Origin: an uncultured Methanobrevibacter sp.
GTDB taxonomy: Archaea > Methanobacteriota > Methanobacteria > Methanobacteriales > Methanobacteriaceae
Direction of reading: 5' to 3'
Assembly: GCA_900317865.1 (NCBI GenBank)
Contig: ONIK01000068.1
Coordinates: forward strand, 1 to 13,770
DNA length: 13,770 nucleotides
The notes below the pieces were generated by a model that saw nothing but the letters and a program-made list of their open reading frames with translations, did not search any database and was not told the origin of the DNA. Position 1 is the stretch's first letter. Each line of letters starts with the position of its first letter. A program made the translations under genes and the position numbers. This document shows positions 6,969 to 13,770 of this stretch, in pieces.

Positions 6969-7919
6969 ATGAATGAAAATCTTTATGGAATGTTTGATAA
7001 GGTTTTACTTTCTGAATTTTCAATTAGTGGAGACGACTCAAAAAAGACAATAGAGTTAGGAAAAGATGCTGAATATGGGAAAATGGAAACCTACTCCTTA
7101 TTTGATGGAATCATCATTGCTTTTATAGACATTATTATTGACAATAGTGATAATGTATTTTTTGAGGATAAACTTCCTTCCCGTTTACTTCAAATAAATC
7201 ATTGTGCTGGAGGCAGGTACTCCTATGCAGTGGGGGATGATAAAATTATTTACTTTGGAAAGGGGGATTTGTGTGTTAGTATTTATGACATATCAAAAAC
7301 AACTTCCGATTTTCCTTTAGGTTATTATGAAGGATTTGAGATTTTCATTGATGTTGATGTTGCAAATGAACGTATTAAAGAACTCATTCCCAATTTTGAT
7401 TTAATTGAGTTATATGAAAGTTTAGAAAAATCCAATGGTTATAGATTACTCAGAGCAAATGAGAAAATTGATCATGTGATTGGTGAGTTATATCATGTTG
7501 ATGAGCGAATTAAAGAGCCTTACTTTAAATTAAAATGCTTGGAATTATTGCTGTTTTTTTCTATAGCTAGTGAATCTAGAATCGAATCAATTTCTCTTTC
7601 TAAAAAACAGGTTGACATAATAGAAAATGTTAAAAATGATTTGATTAATGATTTGGAAAGTAAAATAACAATAGATGATTTGGCTGGTAAATATGGTATA
7701 AGTAAAACAACATTGAAGAATTGCTTTAAGGAAGTTTATGGAAAACCTATTTTTAAATGGAGAAAAGAGTATAAGCTCGATTATGCCTGTTGGCTGATTG
7801 AAGATGGTGAGTTAAGTATCACTGAAATCTCTAAAAAAGTAGGATATGCTTCACCTTCAAAGTTTAGTCAGGCATTTAAGGAATATGTAGGCTGCACACC
7901 ATCAGAATACAAAAATTAA
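6969..7919 (+). CDS. AraC-family transcriptional regulator
   Basis: The 316-aa protein has a C-terminal double helix-turn-helix domain of AraC type. The first is near residues 233-258 (TIDDLAGKYGISKTTLKNCF) and the second near 284-308 (ITEISKKVGYASPSKFSQAF), followed by GCTPSEYKN, matching the usual G-x-(T/S)-P-x-x-Y/F-R ending with R replaced by K. The N-terminal 210 residues match the pattern of a clostridial AraC group: an INHCxxGRY-like segment, a GKGDLCVS turn, FPLGYYEGFEI, and a helical FKLKCLELLLFFS linker. That layout is common in gut Firmicutes and rare in archaea, so transfer is likely. The gene probably has no leader, given its TATA position. Its targets are unknown; the DGC gene 300 bases downstream on the same strand is a candidate. 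DNA-binding role secure, ligand unknown. Confidence 0.92.
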   Translation: MNENLYGMFDKVLLSEFSISGDDSKKTIELGKDAEYGKMETYSLFDGIIIAFIDIIIDNSDNVFFEDKLPSRLLQINHCAGGRYSYAVGDDKIIYFGKGDLCVSIYDISKTTSDFPLGYYEGFEIFIDVDVANERIKELIPNFDLIELYESLEKSNGYRLLRANEKIDHVIGELYHVDERIKEPYFKLKCLELLLFFSIASESRIESISLSKKQVDIIENVKNDLINDLESKITIDDLAGKYGISKTTLKNCFKEVYGKPIFKWRKEYKLDYACWLIEDGELSITEISKKVGYASPSKFSQAFKEYVGCTPSEYKN

Positions 7920-7950
7920 TTTTGTCTTTTTGGTATACTTTTGTCTTTTT
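7920..7950 (+). terminator. Repeated T-rich tract after the AraC gene
   Basis: TTTTGTCTTTTT occurs twice, at 7920-7931 and 7939-7950, starting right after the AraC stop codon. T-rich stretches of this kind fit archaeal intrinsic termination. The exact duplication with 19-base spacing may be chance in such simple sequence. Confidence 0.45.
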
Positions 7951-7998
7951 AGTTCAAATATATTTATATACTTTTTTTAAAATAATTTATATTGAAAA

Positions 7999-8012
7999 TA
8001 AGGTATATCTAA
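7999..8012. promoter_or_regulatory. Weak second DtxR-like box
   Basis: TAAGGTATATCTAA matches 11 of 14 positions of the good palindrome at 8103-8116 and lies about 104 bases upstream of it. On its own it would not be called; it is listed because of its similarity and proximity. Confidence 0.25.
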
Positions 8013-8101
8013 TTATTTTTTTTCATAATACTTTTAAAATTGTTCTTTTAATTATTTTTAAGATATTTTAGAGTATTGTCTTTTCAGACTTAATTTAAAT
8101 T

Positions 8102-8117
8102 TTTAGGTATGCCTAAA
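8102..8117. promoter_or_regulatory. DtxR/IdeR/MntR-like palindromic operator
   Basis: TTTAGGTATGCCTAAA has perfect 6-base arms around a 4-base centre. Its core TTAGG-N4-CCTAA has the layout of the DtxR-family box, and 12 of 14 bases match TTAGGTTAGCCTAA. A TATA-like TAATTATATT follows at about 8121-8130, so a bound repressor would overlap the promoter. The expected regulated gene is the DGC-type gene at 8219, implying control by iron or manganese. The regulator itself is not in this window. Confidence 0.55.
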
Positions 8118-8218
8118 TTTTAATTATATTGTTTTTTCGTGGTGGTTTTTTTAATACGAAAATTCAAAAATAAGTTTAGTCGAAAAGTTTAAACATAATA
8201 ATAGTGGAGGCTAATGAT

Positions 8219-8602
8219 ATGGCAGATAAAATTGCTTTGGCACCATGCAACGGCATGAGTCCCAATGGATTGGTATCGCGTGTAGCGGTTGGAGACTGCA
8301 GAAGCGAACATGAAAATGTAATATCCATTTGTATGGGTTCAACTTCAGCCGATATTGAAGGAAAGAATGATGAAATGCTTAAAAAGTATCCTATAATTGC
8401 AGTAAACGGCTGTCCTAACGGATGCGTTAACAAGATTTTAAAAAATAAGGGAATTGATGTGGCTGCAACAATTGCAGTTAATGAAGTTTTAGATAACTGT
8501 GAAGTATCTGCAAAGGACCCTTTCAGATTAGATGATGAAGCTGAAGAATGTGTAGAAATAATTAAGGAAAAATTAAATAAAACGGTAGATGAATTGTTGT
8601 GA
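8219..8602 (+). CDS. DGC-domain putative zinc-binding protein
   Basis: The 127-aa cysteine-rich soluble protein contains APCNGMSPNG near the start (C10), C27, C38, and the hallmark AVNGCPNGCVNKIL (C65 and C69), followed by the K/N-G-I-D-V-type strand. This matches the DGC ('putative zinc-binding') family, where an aa-IDGCPxxCAxKxL motif is typical; here Asp is replaced by Asn in the NGC motif. Members are thought to bind a metal through these cysteines, but a biochemical role is not established. ATG 8219 is chosen over GTG 8204 because GGAGG (8206-8210) lies eight bases ahead. The DtxR-like palindrome lies about 100 bases upstream. A broken flavodoxin-type reductase follows 36 bases downstream in the same direction, which may once have formed an operon with it. 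Confidence 0.8.
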   Translation: MADKIALAPCNGMSPNGLVSRVAVGDCRSEHENVISICMGSTSADIEGKNDEMLKKYPIIAVNGCPNGCVNKILKNKGIDVAATIAVNEVLDNCEVSAKDPFRLDDEAEECVEIIKEKLNKTVDELL

Positions 8603-8638
8603 TATCATTAATAAATATGAAGTATAATATTATAAATT

Positions 8639-9213
8639 ATGAATGTGGTAGTTATTAATGCAAGCCCAAGAAAAAAGGGCAAACACGGCACAGTTATGTA
8701 AAAAGGTAGCTGATGGTGCAATGGATAATGGTGCCGATGTAGAATACTTTGATTTGTAGGAGAGATGATTTGAAAGAAATTCTTAAGACATGCCTTAATG
8801 CAGATGCAATAGTTTTGGGAACTCCAATCTATTACGGCTCAATATCATCTTATGCTCAGGCATTTTTGGAAAGATTGCTTTTTGCAGCAGATACATATTT
8901 GATTGACGAAGACGGTAATCGTGTTTCTAAAATTAAAAAAGAAGTTAAAACAGCTATGATCTATACAATGAATGTTCCAAAGGAAATGGATTATTTCAAT
9001 GGTGAAGATCAATTAGCTATTATGAGAGGTTATCTGTCTGCTATTTTTGGAGAATGTGAAGCGCTGTATGCTTATGATACAAAGCAGTTCAAACAGTATT
9101 CCGCTTATGTGAATAATATGTTTGATGCGGAACATAAGGAAGAAAGCGAAAAAATTCAATTTCCAAAAGACTTGGAAAAAGCCTATAAATTAGGTCAAAG
9201 AATATCAGGTTAA
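8639..9213 (+). pseudogene. Broken flavodoxin-family NAD(P)H-dependent oxidoreductase
   Basis: The reading passes through three frames. ATG 8639 starts VVVINASPRKKG, the FMN-phosphate-binding loop of NADPH-dependent FMN reductases, but stops at TAA 8699. Removing one A from the AAA at 8681-8683 restores GNTAQLCKKVADGAMDNG and continues to EYFDL, which then meets TAG 8757. The rest is in a third frame from about 8758: RRDDLKEILKTCLNADAIVL, the GTPIYYGSISS flavin-binding loop, and a normal end at 9213. Between EYFDL and RRDDL the usual Cys-containing segment (about 20-25 residues, typically CxxCxxC) is missing; GATTTG occurs on both sides of the junction, suggesting deletion between short repeats. 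Intact family members have about 180-200 residues. With two independent lesions the gene is almost certainly dead, though its 3' part is still open for 154 codons. Confidence 0.82.
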
Positions 9214-9221
9214 AAGGGTAT

Positions 9222-9611
9222 TTAGTTATCCCATTTGCTCAAATACCATTTTCCGTTAACTTTTTCCATGGTCTGCTCTGAATGCAGAGTCCATGTTCCC
9301 TTAATGCTGTATACTTTCGCATCTAGAGTCACATCCGCTTTTAAAACAGCTTTGTGATCACCAATGGTAATTGTGGGATTGTCGATAATTGACTTGTAGT
9401 AATTAAGGGTCCCATCCATTATTTCATCGATATATTCCTCTTTTGTTTGTGTTTTGCCGGACATGTGCGTAAGTGTATAGTTGTCCTGCATAAGCTCATT
9501 TAGTTTTTCTGAATCCTTTTCAATCATTGCCTTTTGAAATTCAACAAATCTGTTTAAGACTTCTTTCTGTTCTTGAGTCAATTCCTTTTCATTGATTATT
9601 GATACATTCAT
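9222..9611 (-). CDS. NTF2/SnoaL-like (DUF4440-type) protein
   Basis: The small soluble protein is 129 aa from ATG 9611. It has the NTF2-like layout: an N-terminal helical stretch (QKEVLNRFVEFQKAMIEKD), then LMQDNYTLTHMSGKTQTKEEY, where the substrate pocket forms in DUF4440/SnoaL-like proteins, and paired C-terminal strands (YSIKGTWTLHSEQTMEKVNGKW, split here as GTWTLHSE and KVNGKWYLSKW). Members act as small enzymes or ligand-binding domains; no activity can be assigned. An earlier in-frame ATG at 9647 would add 12 residues but overlaps the upstream acetyltransferase gene by 23 bases and has no ribosome site, so I prefer 9611, 13 bases after that gene's stop. The two genes are probably co-transcribed. 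Confidence 0.78.
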   Translation of the reverse strand: MNVSIINEKELTQEQKEVLNRFVEFQKAMIEKDSEKLNELMQDNYTLTHMSGKTQTKEEYIDEIMDGTLNYYKSIIDNPTITIGDHKAVLKADVTLDAKVYSIKGTWTLHSEQTMEKVNGKWYLSKWDN

Positions 9612-9624
9612 TGATAACAGAACC

Positions 9625-10164
9625 TTATTCAGAAAATTTACTTTCATCTAATGTTTTTACGACTTTTGCAGGAATGCCCACTACAACAGCATAATCGGGA
9701 ACGTCTTTTGTCACGATTGCTCCCGCTCCGACAATTGCATACTTTCCAATGGTGACTCCAGGTAAAATTGTTGCTCCAGCACCAATCCATGCTCCTTTCC
9801 TGATAATGATTTCTTCACATGTTAGGATTTGCCTTTTGTATTCGTCATGGTTGTTTGATAAAAGCTGTACGTTTCCGGCTATCATAACATCATCTTCTAT
9901 TGTAATTCCGCCTCTTGCCATTGCCAGGCAGTTATTGTTGATAAAGACATTGTTTCCAATTTTAATTTTATCAAATACTGCGCCTGCAAAGGGTGTTGTA
10001 ATAGTACTGTTTTCACCGATATTGTTGTCAAGTAGTTCATTGAGGAGTGCAGTATATTCTTCTGTCATCGGTTCAGTGTGGTTTAATTTAAACAATAGTT
10101 TTGATTGTTTAAACATCAATTCTTGTTCTTCTTGTGTAATTTTATCTAAATCTACTCGTTCCAT
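9625..10164 (-). CDS. Left-handed beta-helix sugar/maltose-type O-acetyltransferase
   Basis: The 179-aa protein belongs to the hexapeptide-repeat acyltransferases that use acetyl-CoA. It starts with a helical MAT-type N-terminal region (about 1-45), then repeating turns such as IKIGNNVFINNNC, ITIEDDVMIAG, IIIRKGAWIGAGATILPG and TIGKYAIVGAGAIVTKDVP, and ends with the CoA-end segment VVGIPAKVVKTL. The catalytic His is probably H106 in LLSNNHDEY, the place held by the active-site His in LacA/Maa. Length matches the family (about 180-200). ATG 10164 has only a weak AGAGAAG ribosome site. The NTF2-like gene follows closely downstream. The acceptor sugar is unknown. Confidence 0.9.
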   Translation of the reverse strand: MERVDLDKITQEEQELMFKQSKLLFKLNHTEPMTEEYTALLNELLDNNIGENSTITTPFAGAVFDKIKIGNNVFINNNCLAMARGGITIEDDVMIAGNVQLLSNNHDEYKRQILTCEEIIIRKGAWIGAGATILPGVTIGKYAIVGAGAIVTKDVPDYAVVVGIPAKVVKTLDESKFSE

Positions 10165-10206
10165 ATTATCTTCTCTTTTTATTGTAATTAATGTGAAAAT
10201 TTCTAT

Positions 10207-10782
10207 TTAATTTTTCATTGAATAAATAATTGACCGTATAACCGTTATCAAACAGCAAATACTTATTGCAAATGGATAACCTAAAAAGGCAAGTATCAAA
10301 CCCAAAATAAAAATTATGGACGGGATAACTAATGCATTTTTAATTTCCAGGGCATTTGATAGAGATTCCTTGTCAGGATTAATCTCAATTAATGATTTTG
10401 CCATCCAGAATAGTATGATATTAATCAGAATGAAATCCAAACCGTATAGCATTTCAGCAATTAATGAAAATGGATTATTGGCAACAAATGTTGTCAAATA
10501 GGGAATTAAGGAAATAATCAACAGCAAAAGAATATTCTGCCAGATTATTTTTGGGTTTATGCGTTCGACATTATTATAAATTATATGATGATACTGTCAG
10601 ATATTTGTACAAACTAAAAAACTTATCAGATAAGCAAAATATGAAGTTTTAAGTGCTAAAATAGATTGTATTGATGCAGTGGCAGGTTGCGGTAATTCTA
10701 AGACTAAAACTGTTACAATGATTGCGATTATTGCATCATAAAATGCTTCTAACCTGTTTGTTGTCATATAGTTGCTGTTCAT
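10207..10782 (-). pseudogene. TMEM175-family (DUF1211) potassium channel gene with an in-frame TGA
   Basis: Read through one TGA at 10597-10599, the frame from ATG 10782 to TAA 10207-10209 encodes a continuous protein of about 191 residues. It starts TTNRLEAFYDAIIAIIVTVL, matching the R-x-x-x-F-S-D-x-x-x-A-I signature of TMEM175 channels (Ser replaced by Tyr), and continues through several membrane helices to SLIPYLTTF and a hydrophobic end. The TGA falls where the family usually has Trp in a W-x-x-H-H context (SFLVCTNI-stop-QYHHIIY), so a TGG-to-TGA change is the simplest explanation. TGA ends another gene in this window (8600-8602), so it is not read as Trp here. The gene is probably inactivated recently, or a sequencing error is present. 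It is divergent from the UvrA-like gene. Confidence 0.82.
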
Positions 10783-10841
10783 AGTATCATCTTTAATGAA
10801 ATCAATTAATTTTTCTATATTACTAAATTATATTATTTTCA

Positions 10842-13337
10842 ATGTTCATATATTTTAACATGTACAAGGATATGATAATTGTCAGAGGGGCAAAAGTTCA
10901 TAATTTAAAAAATATTGATGTTGACATTCCTCTTGGAAAGATTGTAGCTATCAGTGGAGTTTCAGGCTCAGGAAAATCTTCACTGGCTTTGGGAGTATTG
11001 TATTCGGAAGGATCAAGGAGATATCTGGATGCCCTTTCAACTTATACCCGAAGAAGAATATCTCAGGTTGAAAAGGCCAAGGTTGACTTAATCCAGTATG
11101 TTCCCGCAGCCCTGGCACTGAATCAGAGGCCGAATATTCCAAATATCAGATCCACTTTCGGAACTTCAACTGAACTTTTAAATTCCTTAAGATTATTGTA
11201 TTCAAGATGCGGTAACTATACCTGTCCAAATGGGCATTTGCAGGAACCTACATTAAATGTGGCCCGTGAACTTCCGCTTAAATGTCCTCAGTGCGGTGAG
11301 GAATTCTATGGATTGGGGGCTGAGGAATATGCATTCAACTCAGACGGTGCATGCTCTTCCTGCAGCGGAACTGGGATAGTACGGGATGTGGACAGCACCA
11401 AACTGATATCTGATGAGGATAAAACTCTTGAAGAAGGTGCAGTTGATGCCTGGAACCAGTTCGGTATATCATGGATGTATCATGTAGCCGGAGAGCTTGG
11501 CGTCAGGCTGGATGTTCCCTTTAAGGATTTGACTGACGAAGAAAAGGATATAGTTTACAATGGTCCTTCAGTTAAAAAATACATTAATATTCCTTCTAAA
11601 AACGGCAAGTTATTTGAACTTAATGCAGAGTATAGAAATGCTCATAAAGCTATTGAAGAAGCTCTAAAAAAAGCTAAAACCGAAAAGGGATTAAATAAAA
11701 TCAACAAATTCTTAACTACAAAGAAATGTGGGCAATGTAATGGAACCAGACTTAATTTAAAAGCTAATCAGACTCTTTTTGGAGGTAAAACCTTATCGCA
11801 AACATGCGAAATGAATCTTCAGCAGCTGGTTTCATGGCTTCCTGAAGTCATTGCTGATCTGCCTGATGAAGTTCGAGAAATGGCTGAAGCAATAATTGAA
11901 GAATTCATGGACAATGCCTGTATACTGCTTGATTTGGGTTTAAGCTATATTTCACTTGACAGGCCTTCAAATACCCTATCAACAGGTGAACTTCAAAGAG
12001 TTCAGCTTGCAAAAACATTGAGAAATCATACAACTGGAGTATTGTATGTTCTGGACGAACCTTCAATAGGTCTTCACCCAAATAATGTGGAAGGGTTGAT
12101 TACAGTAATTAAACGTCTGATTGATGATGGAAATTCAATTATTCTGGTTGACCATGACACTAAAATATTGAACATAGCAGATTACATGATTGAACTGGGT
12201 CCGACTGCAGGAGCAGACGGCGGAAACATTATTTCAAGGGGATCATTGGATGAAATCAAAGTTAGTAAATCATCACAGATAGCGCCATTTTTAACAAATT
12301 CTGAAAATGTTATCATAAGAAATAAATCTGGTGAAATCTTTGAAAATGGAGCTATTGAAATTAAAACCCGTAAAATTCACAATGTTAAGGAAATGAATGT
12401 TCAGATTCCAAAAGGCAAACTGACAGTTGTAAGTGGAGTTTCGGGAAGTGGAAAAACAACGCTTCTTTTGGAAGCATTGTATCCTGGCGTCAAATCTTCT
12501 ATTGATGGTGATGAGTTGCCTGAAGGTGTTCGTGATATTGATTGCAGTGGCATTAAAAAAATTGAGCTGATTGACAGTGTTCCGATTGGAAAGAATGTAA
12601 GAAGTACTGTCGGAACATATTCAAAAGTGCTGGATGATTTAAGAAGAGAGTTCTCCAAATTGTCTGATGAATATAAAACCGCTGATTTTTCATACAATAC
12701 TGGAAAATTGAGGTGTGGAACCTGCAATGGTACAGGCAGTGTAAATATGGATGTGCAGTTCCTGCCTGATGTGGAAATGACGTGTCCTGACTGTGACGGT
12801 TCAAGGTATAATGAAAACATTGAAAAAACTAAATTCAATGGTCTTTCTCTTGCAGATATTATGTCTTTAACTGTTGATGAAGCTTTGGAAGAGCTGTTTG
12901 AACTCAAAAAGGTTACTGCTAAATTACAGAAGCTTTCTGATTTGGGACTGGGTTATCTGACATTGGGGGAAGCTACTCCAAGCCTTTCCGGTGGTGAAGC
13001 CCAAAGACTTAAGCTTGCTTCTGAAATTGGAAAATCACAAAAGAATTCTGTTTTCATATTTGATGAACCTACGATAGGTCTGCATCCGTTGGATGTCAAG
13101 GTTTTGATAGGCGTATTTGATAATCTGATTGATAATGGAGCAACGATTGTTGTAATTGAGCATGATCTGGACTTGATAGCCAATGCGGATTATATCATTG
13201 ATATTGGAATTGATGATGAATTGAATGGCGGTGAAATATTGGCTGCTGGCAGTTTGGATGATGTTATAAATTCCAAAAACAGCTTGACTGGAAAATATTT
13301 ATCTGAAAAATTCATGAAAACATTAAATAAAAAGTAA
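10842..13337 (+). CDS. Short UvrA paralogue (UvrA2-like ABC ATPase) without the UvrB-binding domain
   Basis: The 831-aa protein has two UvrA-type ATPase halves. Half one: Walker A GVSGSGKS (39-46), zinc-module cysteines CSSC (171, 174) and CGQC (296, 299), signature LSTGELQRVQLA (from 379), Walker B LDEPSIGLHP (D405, E406). Half two: Walker A GVSGSGKT (532-539), zinc module CGTC (625, 628) with CPDC (648, 651), signature LSGGEAQRLKLA (715-726), Walker B FDEPTIGLHP (D741, E742). Canonical UvrA has about 940 residues. Here only about 20 residues separate C128 from C148, where UvrA normally has the UvrB-binding domain of about 100 residues. No uvrB or uvrC is nearby. UvrA2/DrrC-like relatives are linked to tolerance of DNA-binding drugs, so a UvrB-independent DNA-lesion role is inferred. 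The true start may be ATG 10860 or 10872 rather than 10842; no ribosome site decides, but MIIVRGAKVHNLKN at 10872 matches the usual N-terminus. Confidence 0.9.
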   Translation: MFIYFNMYKDMIIVRGAKVHNLKNIDVDIPLGKIVAISGVSGSGKSSLALGVLYSEGSRRYLDALSTYTRRRISQVEKAKVDLIQYVPAALALNQRPNIPNIRSTFGTSTELLNSLRLLYSRCGNYTCPNGHLQEPTLNVARELPLKCPQCGEEFYGLGAEEYAFNSDGACSSCSGTGIVRDVDSTKLISDEDKTLEEGAVDAWNQFGISWMYHVAGELGVRLDVPFKDLTDEEKDIVYNGPSVKKYINIPSKNGKLFELNAEYRNAHKAIEEALKKAKTEKGLNKINKFLTTKKCGQCNGTRLNLKANQTLFGGKTLSQTCEMNLQQLVSWLPEVIADLPDEVREMAEAIIEEFMDNACILLDLGLSYISLDRPSNTLSTGELQRVQLAKTLRNHTTGVLYVLDEPSIGLHPNNVEGLITVIKRLIDDGNSIILVDHDTKILNIADYMIELGPTAGADGGNIISRGSLDEIKVSKSSQIAPFLTNSENVIIRNKSGEIFENGAIEIKTRKIHNVKEMNVQIPKGKLTVVSGVSGSGKTTLLLEALYPGVKSSIDGDELPEGVRDIDCSGIKKIELIDSVPIGKNVRSTVGTYSKVLDDLRREFSKLSDEYKTADFSYNTGKLRCGTCNGTGSVNMDVQFLPDVEMTCPDCDGSRYNENIEKTKFNGLSLADIMSLTVDEALEELFELKKVTAKLQKLSDLGLGYLTLGEATPSLSGGEAQRLKLASEIGKSQKNSVFIFDEPTIGLHPLDVKVLIGVFDNLIDNGATIVVIEHDLDLIANADYIIDIGIDDELNGGEILAAGSLDDVINSKNSLTGKYLSEKFMKTLNKK

Positions 13338-13373
13338 AATATATAATTAATTGATTCGTTAGATGTGATTTTT

Positions 13374-13770
13374 ATGAACGAATTTTTAAAAGATGAGTTG
13401 TCCGGCTGGAAAAGCTGGGAAATCGGTTGGCTGTTAATAGCCACGATTGGCATTACGATTATAACTGTTGCTTTAGGTGAAGACTATTTGGGTCTTATTG
13501 CTGCAGTAACTGGAATAATATGTGTTATTTTTGCAGGAAAGGGCAAACGGTTAACTTATTTTTTTGCCATAATTCATATTATTACTTATGCACTCATTGC
13601 ATATAACGCCAGATACTATGGAATTTTAATGTTAAATGTTCTGTATTACCTGCCGATGCAGTTTTACGGATTCTATGTCTGGCAGAAGAATATGAATCCT
13701 GATACAAAGGAAGTCTATAAAAAGAGTTTGTCCCGGAAAAATACAGCAATACTTCTAGTTTTAGTGTTTG
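13374..13770 (+). CDS. pnuC: PnuC-family transporter, 5' part only
   Basis: The frame stays open from ATG 13374 to the window edge (132 codons), so the C-terminus is missing. The start reads GWKSWEIGWL, the W-x-x-W/E segment ahead of the first helix in PnuC proteins, followed by several hydrophobic helices. LMLNVLYYLPMQFYGFYVW is the conserved N-x-x-Y-x-x-M-Q-x-x-G-x-x-x-W substrate-binding region of PnuC. PnuC carriers move nicotinamide riboside (some related carriers move other vitamins) by facilitated diffusion across the membrane and need a kinase to trap the substrate. Only 36 bases separate it from the UvrA-like stop, with no strong ribosome site and no riboswitch-sized leader, so it may share that transcript. 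Confidence 0.85.
   Translation, partial: MNEFLKDELSGWKSWEIGWLLIATIGITIITVALGEDYLGLIAAVTGIICVIFAGKGKRLTYFFAIIHIITYALIAYNARYYGILMLNVLYYLPMQFYGFYVWQKNMNPDTKEVYKKSLSRKNTAILLVLVF

Noticed and set aside
7920..7950. TTTTGTCTTTTT repeat as a CRISPR or mobile-element repeat
   Set aside because: There are only two copies of low-complexity T-rich sequence with no spacer structure; a terminator is simpler.
8204..8218. GTG 8204 as start of the DGC protein
   Set aside because: The GTG overlaps the GGAGG ribosome site that serves ATG 8219.
8749..9213. 154-codon ORF treated as an intact gene starting at TTG 8749
   Set aside because: It lacks the flavodoxin phosphate-binding loop, which is present upstream in other frames; it is the 3' part of a broken gene.
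10207..10527. Separate 106-aa membrane protein
   Set aside because: It is in frame with the upstream TMEM175-type N-terminus and separated from it only by one TGA, so it is the same gene.

Overview
The window looks like chromosome of a gut-type methanogenic archaeon of the Methanobrevibacter/Methanosphaera kind. This is inferred from strong AT richness, long T-rich intergenic tracts, TATA boxes about 26 bases ahead of start codons (leaderless genes), occasional strong GGAGG/GGTGA ribosome sites, and a gene mix shared with gut Clostridia (an AraC-family regulator, a DGC-domain protein, a flavodoxin-type reductase). No rRNA, tRNA, CRISPR array, insertion sequence or phage module was seen.

Layout. 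294-2276 (+) encodes a membrane-anchored alkaline-phosphatase-superfamily enzyme fused to a holin-like membrane domain. 2650-3165 (+) is a six-helix HdeD/DUF308 membrane protein, followed by a hairpin/T-tract terminator. 3319-3741 (+) is an unrecognised 140-aa protein. On the minus strand, 3751-4003 is a frameshifted fragment of a succinate dehydrogenase/fumarate reductase iron-sulfur subunit. 4064-5104 (+) is an aldo/keto reductase, convergent with a ThiF/TcdA-like E1 protein (5121-5834, -). That gene is divergent from a TatD-family metal hydrolase (5936-6685, +) across a nearly symmetrical AT-rich promoter.

The second half is more accessory. It holds a probably leaderless AraC-family regulator (6969-7919, +) whose TATA box sits inside an inverted repeat, then a 299-base spacer with one good and one poor DtxR-like palindrome. 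Next come a cysteine-rich DGC-type putative zinc-binding protein (8219-8602, +) and a flavodoxin-family oxidoreductase broken by a frameshift and an internal deletion (8639-9213, +). A minus-strand block follows: an NTF2/SnoaL-like protein (9222-9611), a left-handed beta-helix O-acetyltransferase (9625-10164) and a TMEM175-family channel gene interrupted by a single in-frame TGA (10207-10782). The window ends with a short UvrA paralogue lacking the UvrB-binding insertion (10842-13337, +) and the start of a PnuC-type transporter (13374 to the edge, +).

How the parts work together. Apart from the acetyltransferase/NTF2 pair and perhaps the AraC-operator-DGC-reductase stretch, most genes appear to be singly promoted. 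The clearest theme is gene decay: three recognisable broken genes lie within about 7 kb. The most promising biology is the metal-regulator-like operator ahead of the DGC gene, and a UvrA-type ATPase that probably acts without UvrB.
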